This document shows, one piece after another, positions 1 through 10,634 of a stretch of 64,000 nucleotides of DNA; position 1 is the stretch's first letter; every line of letters starts with the position of its first letter. The position numbers and the translations under genes were made by a program. This DNA is from Hibiscus mutabilis (Eukaryota; Streptophyta; Magnoliopsida; Malvales; Malvaceae), in assembly GCA_019671005.1 (NCBI GenBank), contig CM033745.1:37927834-37991833 (forward strand), written 5' to 3'. The notes under the pieces were generated by a model. That model did not search any database, was not told the origin of the DNA, and saw only the letters and a program-made list of their open reading frames with translations.

Positions 1-355
1 ACTCAGCCATCGAGAGAAAGGTTAAGTAACCCGAGTGTTCGGAGATTCGTCCTAGTCATTTACCAATTGCACGGGAGTGGGAAACCGAGACCCGAAGTTG
101 GTCAAATATCACAAATTAATCCAAGAGCTCGTCAAAGAGTTCGAAAAGGTCAGCTTCAATTACCTACCCCGAGAAGAAAATCGGATGGCGGATCGTTGGC
201 AACCTTGGCATCCATGTTTAAAACAAACACACAGGCGGAAATGAGACCCATTGAGATGCGAGACATTTGAAAAGCCTGCTCATTGTTGTAATATACAGGA
301 AGAGATTGACGGAAATCCATGGTACTATGATATCCGCAATATGTCAAGCTTTGAA
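1..355 (+). pseudogene. RNase H C-terminal fragment of element A (broken)
   Basis: This matches the second half of the RNase H domain of element B (from about 13908). It retains the region encoding a stretch like EFEKVSFNYLPREEN, but several frameshifts split it between two frames. The in-frame TAA near base 26 (gttaagtaac) is also present in element B at 13934, so it predates the split of the two copies. The enzyme would degrade the RNA strand of RNA:DNA hybrids during reverse transcription. It is a non-functional fragment as read here. Confidence 0.75.
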
Positions 356-449
356 AGTATCCGAAGGGCAAACGACAATGATGTAAAAACGCTCAAAAAA
401 ATGGCAACGAAATATGTCATAGATGGGGAGATCTGTATAGGAAAAGTCA

Positions 450-1557
450 TGATCAAACATTGCTTTGAGATGTGTGGATGCCCGGGAGGCGAAGGAAATC
501 TTAGCCGAAGTACATGACGGGATCTGTGGGAACGACGCCAACGGGTTGTCTATAGCAGAAAAATTATGAGATACGGTTATTTCGGTTGACCATGGAGGAG
601 ATTGCATCGATTACGCCAGAAATGCCACAAATGCCAAATTTATGCTGATAAAATTCATGCACCCCATCGCCTCTACACACCATGAATTCTTCGTGGCCTT
701 TTCGCAGCATGGGGCATGGGCGTTATCGGGCAGATCCATCCGAAGGCCTCAATGGGCACCGTTTCATTTTGGTCGCCATAGACTACTTCACCAAATGGGT
801 AGAGGCAGCGTCTTACGCCAATATCACCAGGACTACAGATTTGTAAGTTCTTAGGAAGGAAATTATTTGTCGATACGGATTGCGAGAGAGGATCATCACC
901 GATAATGCTTCCAATCGAACAACAAAATGATAAAGGGCGTGTGCACTCAATTCAAAATAACACACCATAATTCCACGAGTCTATCGTCCTAAAATGAATG
1001 GAGCGTGGGCGGCAAACAAAAATATAAAGAAGATCATAGCGAAAACTACGGATACCTACAAGGATTGGCATGAGAAGTTACCTTTCGCCCTTTTCGCCTA
1101 TAGGACGTCCATTCGCACATCAACGGGGGCAACACCCTACTCCTTGGTGTATGGTACCGAAGCAGTACTCCCAATTGAGGTAGAGATTCCGTCCCTCCGA
1201 GTCTTAAACGAAGTAAAACTGGAAGAAGCTGAATGGGTGCAGGCCAGAATCGACCAGCTAAATCTCATTGACTAAAAAAGACTAAAAGCCATTTGTCATG
1301 GTCAGATGTACCAAAAGCGGATGGTTCAGGCTTACAACAAAAAGGTGCGCCCAAGAGAATTCAAAGAAGGGGATCTGGTACTCAAGAGAATCCTCCCAAT
1401 CCAGAAAGATTCTCGAGGAAAATGGATGCCCAATTGGGAAGGACCATACGTCGTAAAGAAGGCCTTCTCAGGAGGAGCCCTAATCCTAACAGAAATGGAC
1501 GGGGACGAGCTGAAAAATCCCGTAAATTCTGATGCCGTCAAGAAATACTATCTCTAA
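450..1557 (+). pseudogene. Integrase of element A, frameshifted
   Basis: This is the Ty3/gypsy integrase of element A, aligned with 14371-15456 of element B. It would insert the reverse-transcribed DNA into the host genome. The longest clean pieces are 994-1275 (part of the catalytic core and the region after it) and 1306-1557 (C-terminal DNA-binding part ending with a KKYYL-like tail). A 9-bp stretch encoding part of an ALFAYRTS-like segment is kept here but lost in element B. The catalytic glutamate codon, intact in B at 14917, is destroyed here: the bases read gcgtgggcgg instead of gcagtggaagcgg. A TAA near 1273 replaces GAA. Most breaks lie at CAG or CTG sites, so some may be sequence errors rather than true mutations. 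Confidence 0.85.
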
Positions 1558-2490
1558 AAAAATGGAGAGCTCAGGATGAAAACTCGAAACCAGGCGTCTT
1601 GAAGCAAAGGAAGGACTCGAGTTGAAAACCCGCAAAGGGCGGCTCGGGTAAGTTAAATATCGAAGAGAAGAGTATCCCCATGAGCATCATGAAGAGGAAG
1701 CTTGGGCAAAAAATTCTACACAGTTAGCGAGGATCATGTGTCATTCATATCGAAGATAATGAGAGATCTTGTATTTAACTTATACGTGTCATACCTTTCT
1801 TTCTAAGATATCTCAAAGCCCTTAATCCTAATAAAACCATGTTTTGAGCATCCATTCCTAGCCTCCTTGTCAATTCGAGTCGGATAAGATAACATAGGCT
1901 TATAATGAAACAAGAGATTTCGAAGCATTACTATGATTTAACCTTGAAAATTGCAGGTAATCAAAGAAAACGGTTAACTCCGTCCTTTAAGTTCCCTAAA
2001 TGGCTATCGATCGGGAAGGCGGGAAGCTTCAAACAACTGATAGGAAAACCGATGGCACATGTCCTATCTATTCAAGAAAAGCATACGAGATAACAAAAGA
2101 AATCTCAGGGGGAAAACCAGAAGGGCACCTCTTTTGAAAAAAAAATCTCTCTCTAAAGTGAAAACCCGAAAGGGCGCTTTAAAATTCCAAGTCAGAATTG
2201 AAAAAAGAGAAAGATCGAGACGGTTGAACTTGGCAGTGAAGAAGGGTATCGATGCCCGTAACAAAGGAGAAAGCAAGCGGCAAAAGGACCAAAACAAACC
2301 CACCATGATATTGAAGCTCATGCATCATGAATAGTCAAACATCACTAGGATTAGGAGCATGTCAATTCATTCATTTGTCATAGCATTTTGTTTTCATCTC
2401 GGTATTTGCAGATCAAAGAGACATCAAGGGTCATCATGATGTGAGTCCCAAATGAGGAGACAATGTTTTTACATAAAGGCACATGTTTTC
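1558..2490 (+). other. 3' noncoding region of element A
   Basis: This lies between the integrase stop and the hairpin cluster. It matches 15457-16400 of element B with small indels. It contains short purine-rich reading frames (for example 1905-2334 in pieces) that are lysine- and arginine-rich and match nothing I recognise. The phrase gaaaacc-(a/c)-gaaagggc recurs two to three times. No gene is called here. Confidence 0.7.
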
Positions 2491-2505
2491 AAGCTCTGGA
2501 GAAAG

Positions 2506-2925
2506 GTTCTATATAGGAAGAACTCTCCTCTCCGAGGCTTCAAAAAAGCTGAAAGTTCTATATAGGAAGGACTAACAGCTCTAGGGTGAAGACTCGCATG
2601 ATTCTATATAGGAAGAACTCCCGGTCAAAGAAATTCACCCATGACACGCAAGATTATATAGGAGATCTGCTATGTCAAAGGCAAAGAGTCTTATATAGGA
2701 AAGACTCAGGCTCCATTGTCTTAGGGTGAAGGGTTACGTGTCAAAAAGAACTGTGGCTCGAGATTCAGGCGCTTAAAAAGTTCTATATAGGAGGGCCGTG
2801 GCTCCAAGGTGAAGACTCATGATTCTATATAGGAAGAACTCAGTCAAAGCAATTCACCTATGACACGAGGGTTATATAGGAAACTGTTGTGTCAAAAGCA
2901 AAGAGTCTTATATAGGAAAGACTCA
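2506..2925 (+). repeat. Cluster of nine short hairpins with TATATAGG core (element A)
   Basis: Nine short inverted repeats each surround a conserved core TATATAGG(A). The arms differ from one to the next while usually keeping complementarity, for example GTTC/GAAC near 2508 and GTCTT/AAGAC near 2690 and 2906. The same nine occur in element B at 16408-16830. Some arms are damaged here relative to B, mainly at CAG/CTG sites (gcatgattc against gcagttc). Five more copies of the core lie in the 148-bp repeats that follow. Confidence 0.85.
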
Positions 2926-2941
2926 GAGCTTCATTGTCTTA

Positions 2942-3711
2942 GAGCGAAGGGTTCAATGTCGAAAGAGCACTGTAGTCCCAAGATCGGAAGGTGACGAAGT
3001 TCTATATAGGAAGAGCTTACGAGCCTGAAGATTCGGCCAAGGAAGAGCGGAAATGTCCAAAAGAATTCGTTTTTCCAAAGCTAAAAATCAGAGCGAAGGG
3101 TTCAATGTCGAAAGAGCATGTAGCTCCAAGATCGGAAGGTGACGAAGTTCTATATAGGAAGAACTTACGAGCCTGAAGATTCGGCCAAGGAAGAGCGGAA
3201 ATGCCCAAAAGAATTCGTTTTCCAAAGCTAAAAATCGAGCGAAGGGTTCAATGTCGAAAGAGCACTGTAGCTCCAAGATCGGAAGGTGACGAAGTTCTAT
3301 ATAGGAAGAACTTACGAGCCTGAAGATTCGCCAAGGAAGAGCGGAAATGCCCAAAAGAATTCGTTTTTTCCAAAGCTAAAAATCAGAGCGAAGGTTCAAT
3401 GTCGAAAGAGCCTGTAGCTCCAAGATCGGAAGGTGATGAAGTTCTATATAGGAAGAACTTACGAGCCTGAAGATTCGACCAGGAAGAGCGGAAATGTCCA
3501 AAAGAATTCGTTTTCCAAAGCTACAAGCAGGGGAAGTCTGATAAAAATCAGAGCGAAGGGTTCAATGTCGAAAAGAGCTGTAGCTCCAAGATCGGAAGGT
3601 GACGAAGTTCTATATAGGAAGAACTTACGAGCTGAAGATTCGCCAAGGAAGAGCGAAAATGTCCAAAAGAATTCGTTTTCGAGGCTACAAACAGGGAAGT
3701 CGATAAAATGA
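2942..3711 (+). repeat. Five tandem units of about 148 bp (element A)
   Basis: Units start with gagcgaaggg at 2942, 3091, 3237, 3385 and 3551, so the spacing is 149, 146, 148 and 166 bp. Each carries one hairpin of the form AAGTTC-TATATAGGA-AGAACTT, the phrase tccaagatcggaaggtga, and agaattcgtttt. The last interval is longer because of a 17-18 bp insertion near gggaagtctga. Open frames in this block are by-products of the repeat and are not genes. Confidence 0.95.
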
Positions 3712-3754
3712 GTGCTTATGAATCTTTGCTTTGTTTCCCATTTCATGAGAACAA

Positions 3755-3771
3755 GCAAGAGAGGGCAAATC
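3755..3771 (+). other. Polypurine tract of element A
   Basis: The purine-rich run gcaagagagggcaaa directly precedes the LTR start and would prime plus-strand DNA synthesis. In element B the same site reads caaaagagggcaac followed at once by TGTAATCAC. Here the LTR start is mutated to TATAATCAC. Confidence 0.75.
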
Positions 3772-5660
3772 TATAATCACTCATTTTTACTTAAATGTAT
3801 TACTATTGCATGTATATTTATTATATGAATGTTACTAATATAAGGTGTGTGCATGTATAAGCTACGTTAATGCGTATTAGGGTCGTATGTATGTCACGTA
3901 TGTATCTAGGGTATAAGCGTATGTAGATGTCATGTTAATTATACATATGGATACTAGAATATTATTAATTAATGACCGTATAATATGAAATATATATTTT
4001 CGTATGTACATGTATATTTTGTTATAATTATTATTATTATTAGTGGGCTGACTAAATGTAAAATTAAATATATATATTAAGCCCAAGTAAAAAGTCCGAG
4101 TCCAATTACAAAAATCCAATTACAAAGCCCGTTTGGCCCAACTCTGAATCCTATCTAATTACAATGTGCAGGTAACTATGGGCCGTTGGATCAAGATCGA
4201 TCCAACGCCACGATGCAATGAAGGTTAAAAATATCGCGCCAGCGCGTACTCCACACGTATGGACCGTTCGAGTGCCACGCAGCGCGTGTGGTCCACGCGA
4301 GCGGACGCTTTATTATCCCACGCGCGCGTAAGATCCACGCGTTCGACTCCTCATTTTTGCGGTGCTCCACGTGGCGAAAAATCTGAAGCCGTTTCATCAG
4401 ATCGAGGCTTCATCCAGGCCGATCGTTCTTCAAGCCATCTCGACCGTTAGATCAGATCTGATCTAACGGCCGAAAATGCGTCTGGCCTCTGGCAGAAATG
4501 ACCACACCGCCACCACGCCCTTAATCACCCCGCGTTTTTGAAATTTTCATTTTGAGTCTGCCCCTTGGTATAATTACAACTCTGGTCTTTGTAGGTTTTA
4601 TTTGTTTTTCGATTTCGTCCCTAAATTACATGTTATTGCTCTTTAATTTCTGCCACTGATTTTCATTTTCCTTTCATTTCAGTCCTATTTTCTTTGTAAA
4701 TATTATTGTTCGAATTATAATCGTATATGTGGATATTATTTCATTTTATGTCTCCCGTATATGACTCATTTTATGTTTATATGTATATATATGTGTCAAG
4801 TATGATATTCGTTTTTTTATCTGGTTATTCATATCAAGCATATTATGTTTTAATTGATTCGTACATAGCGTATTCTGTATTTTATATGTGTGTGAGCTTT
4901 CTTATTTTTTAGGGCTACATGTTAGTATATTTACCCTTTTTTACGATATGTTGACCCGTATATGTTGAAATATGTTTTATTATCAGTATACATGTCTTTT
5001 TGAAATATTTGTTCGTATATATATATTTATTTCTGCCTTATTATTTTGACATATGATAGTTGTTTTTATCTATTATTTAGAATAATATGTATATGCATAT
5101 TTTAATCTAGAATATCATCTATGTTAGATTAATATTACATTATGACAATATTTACTACACTTAAATATTTCACCATGTTTTATATTTTTGCCACTAAGAT
5201 TGCATATGATATATAAATTGTTAATGCGGTGTCCTTTTATCCGAGCGTAAACGGGGCCAGTATCAAGCGTAGTGATAGTGGTTGGGCGTTTATTCTCGGA
5301 TAACGGGACCCTTAAAATATATTCGCAATTATGACCGAAATTTAAAATAATCGTCACTTTAATCCGGAAAATCCAATATTCATAAAGCGGTAATTATTAA
5401 AGTACCAATTTTTTTGGGCGGTGTGGGGTGCTAATCCTTCCCCATCCGTAACCGACTCCCGAACCTGTCTTTTGAATCTACGGTTTTGTGGTGTCCGGCC
5501 TACCTAAGTGGCGGTGGCGACTCCATTTTTATAAGGTTTTTTTTATACGGAATAAATATTTTTTATCAAAAACACTTGAAAAAAAAACATTTCAAAAAAA
5601 AAAATATCGTTTTTTTTAAATATCACAAACACTTTTGAAAAACAAACATTTTAAAAAATT
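3772..5660 (+). repeat. LTR shared by elements A (3') and B (5')
   Basis: This is the counterpart of the 3' LTR at 17677-19545. It begins TATAATCACTC (B's other LTR has TGTAATCACTC). Near the 3' end it carries ccggcctacctaagtggcggtggcgactcc, shown here only as the landmarks gtccggcctacc and ggtggcgactcc at about 5491-5523; the same landmarks occur, inverted, in the solo LTR at 27221-30332. The right edge is uncertain: the expected terminal CTTCGCTACA is missing and the segment from about 5612 contains a rearranged A/T-rich duplication. The interior between about 4550 and 5400 is very A/T-rich. Confidence 0.85.
4180..4469 (+). promoter_or_regulatory. Two palindromes within the LTR
   Basis: At 4444-4469 there is a perfect 26-bp palindrome with arms CCGTTAGATCAGA/TCTGATCTAACGG. 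At 4180-4208 a related hairpin (GGCCGTTGGATC arms) has lost bases in its loop and right arm. In the other LTR the situation is reversed: the first is intact at 18086-18116 and the second is damaged near 18340-18365. Between them lies a GC-rich segment with several acgcgcg motifs, unlike the A/T-rich remainder. They could be protein-binding or structural sites in the LTR; no function is shown by the sequence. Confidence 0.7.
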
Positions 5661-5968
5661 ACCGCTTTACTAATATTCGAAGTTTTTTATTAAATTAACA
5701 TTCGGTCATACATAGCACCAACACTGCATGTAGAGAACATAGAAACCCACCCTGTTAGAGCCATGCGGATAACCTTAGGTTTTAGACGGGATAAATAGGA
5801 TTTGTTTTTGTGTGTTTATTTCTATTTATTTTTGTCATTTTATTTACTTTATCTGTAGTCTTGACTTGTTTTCTTTTCGCTTTTTGTTCTTTTTCTCATA
5901 CATCATTGCATTTGCATCGCATAAAGGTACTGGATCAAGTGGTTTGCCTGATCAGAAAGTCTTTCACT
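5661..5968 (+). other. Leader of element B between LTR and ORF1
   Basis: This is the untranslated leader. Around 5659-5682 it holds attaccgctttactaatattcg, which resembles an inverted copy of the LTR sequence near 5370-5395, so the LTR/leader junction appears rearranged. No convincing primer-binding site follows the LTR. The frame of ORF1 is open upstream to 5810 and encodes a hydrophobic stretch, but the first good start is the ATG at 5969. Confidence 0.5.
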
Positions 5969-7303
5969 ATGGAAAAAAGGTGTCTTAGGAAAGAAGAGCT
6001 TAATTTGTCAGTCAGACATTGGTCAGAAGTCAACCAGAAAATCCAAGGGGACAGTCTGCCTAACGAACGCGTAATAGCTGGATACACCTATGTGAGTCTC
6101 CAACAGAACGACTTGTGGGATCTTCAAAGCATTTGGGAAAGATGGGACCGAAGGCTACAAGACTTATTTAGCGATAGTTATGGCGACATCGCGCAGCTAT
6201 TATATGTTCGGATTAACCAGCCCCTACTCCGAGCTATAGTCCGTTTTTGAATCCGGCTTTTTTTGCTTCACCTTCAATGGGCAAGACATGATGCCTACGG
6301 TAGAAGAGTACATCGCTTTACTTAACCAGAAAAATATTCGGGGGAAGATTGGATCTACGCGAAGCCTCCAAGGAATCAGAATTACACTCGCGAAACTCAA
6401 AGCCTTTGGGGAATGAGTGATGATTGGGTTAGTGGCCTCCTTCAAATCCGAGGAGATAATACAGTCTTTGCATGGGAGAGTATTCGGGACATCATATCGA
6501 CACATCCAGATGAGGCAAAGAAAATGGACTTATTCGCTTTAGGAATATATGGCTTGGTGATCTTCCCCAGAGTACTCGGGAACATTGACATAGCCATTCT
6601 GGATTTGTTCGAACGGGTAAAACGGAAAGCAAACCCGGTACCAGCAATTTTGGTCGAGACTTTCATTTCCTTGAACGCCAGCCGAAAACATGAAGAAGGA
6701 CGTTTTCGAGGATGCGCACAGCTACTACAAGTATGGATCCAGAGTCACATGTGGAAGACACCGACGCGGGTCCTGCCGGGGATATCTTTTCAAGGTTTTT
6801 CGCCTTTACGAGAATACTTAGCAAAGGAATGGCGAGAAGATTTGAAAACAAAAATGTGGACCAGTTTCTTCAGGAACATTCAAGATGAAGACAAAGCATG
6901 GAGGGTCCCATGGCTCGGTAAAGTCAATTATTTTCTATACAGTTGTGGTGACTTCAAATGGCTGATGATGTTAGGATTACATGGAGGGATCGCTTGTGCT
7001 CCACTTTTAGTGTCTCGACAGTTTGGATCACGGCAGTTCATTCCCAATACCGCCGGATTAAGCCAAACTGAATTTCTTTTCAAAGGAGAGTTCAAAGGAA
7101 AAATTCAGACCATCATGAGGGCCTGGGATCATTGTTATCGAATCAGGGTGGAAGGAGACACCGAGCACATGACTACCCCAGATTACGATCTTTGGAGACG
7201 TTTGAGGGTTAATAATGTGATTCCCGAATCTAATCAAGGACCAACAGTGTCACTCGAGGAGCTTACAAGGGTGGTACCGTCCGGCCGATATCTTAAGGAG
7301 TGA
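5969..7303 (+). pseudogene. ORF1 of element B, DUF7745-like protein, frameshifted
   Basis: This is the extra ORF that Tat/Ogre-type elements carry upstream of gag. From memory the product matches plant DUF7745 proteins, which are related to the plant mobile domain; its role in the element is unknown. The first piece (5969-6250) starts at an ATG followed by a charged N-terminus and includes WDLQSIWERW. A frameshift near 6245 moves the frame, and the main piece (6413-7303, 296 residues) contains the landmark blocks DLFALGIYGLVIFP, PVPAILVETF and SRQFIPNTAGL, spaced as in the family. Between the two, 6250-6412 still carries a readable MMPTVEEYIALL-like stretch. The frame ends at a TGA at 7301. 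The normal protein continues into a coiled-coil tail, found in other frames downstream. Confidence 0.8.
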
Positions 7304-8254
7304 GCTCGAGGAAGTTAAAAGAAAATGGACATTCAATGGACCCAACACGCGAGTGAACTCTATAAGGCAAGCCTAGAAGTCGACGAGCGGGAGGGGATCA
7401 TTAGGCAATCAAGAAATTAAATGCAGATTTGAATGACAAGAATACTCTTTATCAAAAAGATGCCCTCTATTATGAGGCAAAAATACAAAAGGCCGGCCGG
7501 AGTCGGGTTCATAGCTGTGGAAAAAGAAAGAATGGACGGCATCCGTTTGTTGGAAGAAGAACGAGAAATTAACAAAAAGCGATCGAGAGAGAGATTGAAA
7601 GTCTGTCGTTTGGCTATGGAGGAAGAAAACGGTCCGCCAAGAAGGCCATTGATCAAGAGAGAGAAAGATCGGACAAGAAGTCAGCAAAGGAAAACAAGCT
7701 ATTCATCATGAGAGAAAGTGTCGCCGTATGGAAAAGAAAATCCATGAATAGCCAAAAACAGATCGTTAGAGATGCGAAACTCACGATGACACTCTTCAAA
7801 GTTTGAGGCAAAGCCAAAGTCAAAATGACGAATTAAAAGAAAAGATGGCGGAAGTCGAACACTCACTTCGAATGTACTTTGCCGTAGGGAATAATTTTGC
7901 TGGAGCTGCAAGAAAGAGAACGCGAAGTGGGTGTATTACGAGCACGAATCGGATCCTCAAGCAGTTGTGGAGGATTACAAGGAAAGAATTAATGTGTTCG
8001 AGGAAGCTGCAGTAGGGGGACACCTATTGGAGAAGAGATTACGCGACGCTGCTCGAATGATACAGAGACGGGGACCAAGACTATGCAAATCTAATGGTGG
8101 ACATATACAGCGAGTCGCGGACACGTAAATGATTTAGCCGTCGAGGCTGAGACACTCCGACCTTTATAGCCCGGGAATGGAAGAAGCTCCTAGGTTCCGC
8201 AAGCTGCTCAAGGCAATTGGAAAGTTAGGGGATAGAGCTAGAGTCTATCTATAG
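7304..8254 (+). pseudogene. Coiled-coil tail of ORF1, split over frames
   Basis: This stretch encodes Lys/Glu/Arg-rich heptad-like segments in several frames (7433-7711, 7803-8015, 7931-8128), for example EEEREINKKRSRERLK and SQNDELKEKMAEVEHSLRMYF. In family members the DUF7745 domain is followed by a long coiled coil, so this is best read as the broken C-terminal half of ORF1. A readable DLAVEAETLRPL segment near 8130 and a stop near 8254 suggest where it once ended. At least four frame changes are needed. The identification rests on composition and position, not on a motif. Confidence 0.6.
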
Positions 8255-8483
8255 GACTCGTGTTATAATTAGATCTTTTGTACTAGGGATCTTTACTTTG
8301 TAACACGAATTTTGTTGTAATCAAGACCCTTTAATTCCCGTAAAAGTAATTCAAAAGGGTGATTACCAATGGAACCAGATACCTTGTCGCATGCATTCTT
8401 GCATTTGCATCATAACATTTGCATCATTGTACATGCATTTATTTTTACAACCATATTAACAGTATGAATATTGTGGCATTCCA

Positions 8484-10634
8484 GTGTGTGTGTTAACCCG
8501 TAATCATTCATCACATATACTTTACCCGGCTACAAAGAAAGCTCATGGAAGAAAGAATAATCAATCTAGAAAGAGGCAGAGAGAGCTCGAGTCAAGGCTT
8601 GAAGAGGCCCGGAGAAGCCTTAGTGATCAGATTGCACAGATCACAAACTTCAATAGTATCGACATAACGGCATTCTTTGGCGAAAAGTCTCGGAAAACGA
8701 ATAGAAGGAGAAAATATTCCGAGCAGAAGGTACCCGGCTCACTTCAAGGTTCAACCAACTGCACCAAACCAAGGCTAGGAAGATGTATATTGACCCTACA
8801 GAATGTCTTCCGACTTTCAAATAGGGGCACCGAGACTCAACCCCTTGATACCGAAGTCTTTGTATGAAGAAGAAGTAGGACCTAAACATGGTCGAAAAAG
8901 ATCGGGAATGAGGTAGAAAGAAAGTGGGAAGAAAGATTTCGCCTCATGGAAGAAAAATTTAAAGCGTTACAATCAAATGAAGAATCAGGAAACAACGCTA
9001 GTGATCTAAGTCTAGTGTCCGATCTTGTCTTGCCACCAAAATTCAAAACGCGGAGTTTGATAAATATGACGGAACCACATGTCCTTCTCGCACACATAAC
9101 GATGTATTGCAGAAAAATGGCGGCTTACCATAAAGATGAAAAGCTACCGATCCTTGTTTCGGGATAGTCTAATCGAGCAGCATTACGTTGGTATACTCGG
9201 TTAAGCAAAGCAAATGTCAAGACATGGAAAGATTTGTCTAAAGCATTTTCCGAGCAATACAAACATGTAATGAGACATGATCCCTAGCAGAATTATGCTA
9301 GAAAATATGGGGCGAAGTCCAATGAAAGCTTGCGACAATATGCCCAAAGGTGGAGAGAAGTGGCCGCCCAAATCCAGCCACCTATCCCGGAGCATGAAAT
9401 CACGCCATTATTTGTCAATACTTTGAAAGGGGCACTCTTCGATCGCCTCATCAATAACACAACACAGTGTTTCGCCGACTTGATCAGGACTGGGGAGTCT
9501 CTCGAACTAGCAATCAAGAGCGGTAGAATTGATGGTGGGGAAGGGTCTCGAAAGTACAACAAGAGAAGTGAAGTAAACACCACCAGTACCTATACCGCCT
9601 CGAAGAACTTCACAGTCTCACAACCCCAAGCACCTGTGGGAAAAACGCAAAATTCGAATCAAAGAGATGAAAGAGTCACCAGAAAGGATAAAGAGAGGAG
9701 AACTTTCACTCCCCTACCGGTTTCATACTCAGAACTTTATTCCCAGTTGTATGAAGCAGACTTGGTCCGACCATACATCGTTAATCCTTTCAATCCACCC
9801 TTCCCGCCTTGGTATAATCCAAGCGCACATTGCGACTATCACGGCGGTATCCCTGGACACCCCACTGAGAACTGCCTTGCCTTCAAAAAGCTTGTGCAGA
9901 ACTTAATTGATTCCGGGATATTGAAGTTTGAAGAACCTAGCGTAGCCAACAACCCGCTGCCTAATCATGGGAACAGAGGGGTAAATGCTATAGAAGAAGG
10001 TTTTACCAGGAGGATAAAGGATGACGTGTCAGAAGTCAAGTCTCCTTTACGGTGGGTATTTCAACAGTTATGCATGGCTCGTATGATCAATAAAGGCATG
10101 ATAATAAGGCAGAAAGAATGTGAAAAGTATTGCGAATTCCATCAGACTGAAGGGCATGATATCCAAGAATGTGATGAGTTCAAGAAATTGGTGCAGAAGT
10201 TGATAGATGGAAAACAAATTGAATTCTTCGAGGAACCCATGGGGAAGGGATCAGACGTACACATGACAGATACCCCCAAAACTAGATATAGGAAGGATAG
10301 GCCTTTCATCATCTCTCCCAGGGTAGGGAATGCAGGTGTCTCCCAAGGAGAAACCAGCAAGATAAATCTGAAGATCGTCATTTCAGCACCATCTCCATTC
10401 CCATTCAAAGACATGCGACAAATTCCCTGGAATTATGCCGCGAATATGACCATGACAGAAAAATCAAAACACGAGCAGGTAAAAGAGCCTGCGCTGGAAG
10501 ACCAACAAAGCCAAAATAATGTGAACGTTGGTGAGGCAGGCCATTTCACCAGGAGCGGCCGATGTTATTCCTCCGAAGCTTTGAGAGCGTTTGAAAAAGA
10601 TAGGGAAAGAATACAGCAGATTAGCCCCGCATGA
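8484..10634 (+). pseudogene. gag: gag of element B, with duplicated zinc-knuckle-like modules
   Basis: Gag forms the virus-like particle and packages the element RNA. The N-terminal part (8484-8867) has a coiled-coil segment, RQRELESRLEEARRSLSDQ. The middle (8946-9283, two frames) keeps AHITMYCRKM and WKDLSKAFSEQY, typical of the retrotransposon gag domain. An in-frame TAG lies at 9285. The long intact piece, 9330-10634 (434 codons), starts inside the gag domain at SLRQYAQRWREVAAQIQPP. It carries two related modules, Cys9831-X2-His-X5-His-X4-Cys and Cys10131-X2-His-X4-His-X4-Cys (positions are of the Cys codons), each followed after three residues by FKKLVQxLID. The frame ends with TGA at 10632. 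The break near 9166 reads ttcgggatag where the alignment suggests a CAG codon, again a CAG site. Confidence 0.85.

Larger units (their letters stand above)
1..3771 (+). mobile_element. 3' part of a Tat/Ogre-type Ty3/gypsy retrotransposon (element A)
   Basis: This is the 3' end of an LTR retrotransposon cut off by the window start. Base 1 corresponds to about 13908 in element B, and the two copies then run in parallel through RNase H, integrase, the 3' noncoding region, a tandem-repeat block and the LTR. The sense strand is plus, because RNase H, integrase, polypurine tract and LTR follow in that order. The copy differs from element B by many one- to few-base indels, most of them at CAG or CTG. 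It ends where the LTR shared with element B begins. Confidence 0.9.

Noticed and set aside
2942..3711. CRISPR-like regular repeats
   Set aside because: The whole 148-bp unit repeats with no unique spacers, in a plant retrotransposon 3' region that is present twice. It is a tandem repeat.
3459..3758. Minus-strand frames of 60-130 codons across both 148-bp arrays
   Set aside because: They repeat with the array unit and read the hairpin sequence as protein; indels break them differently in the two copies.
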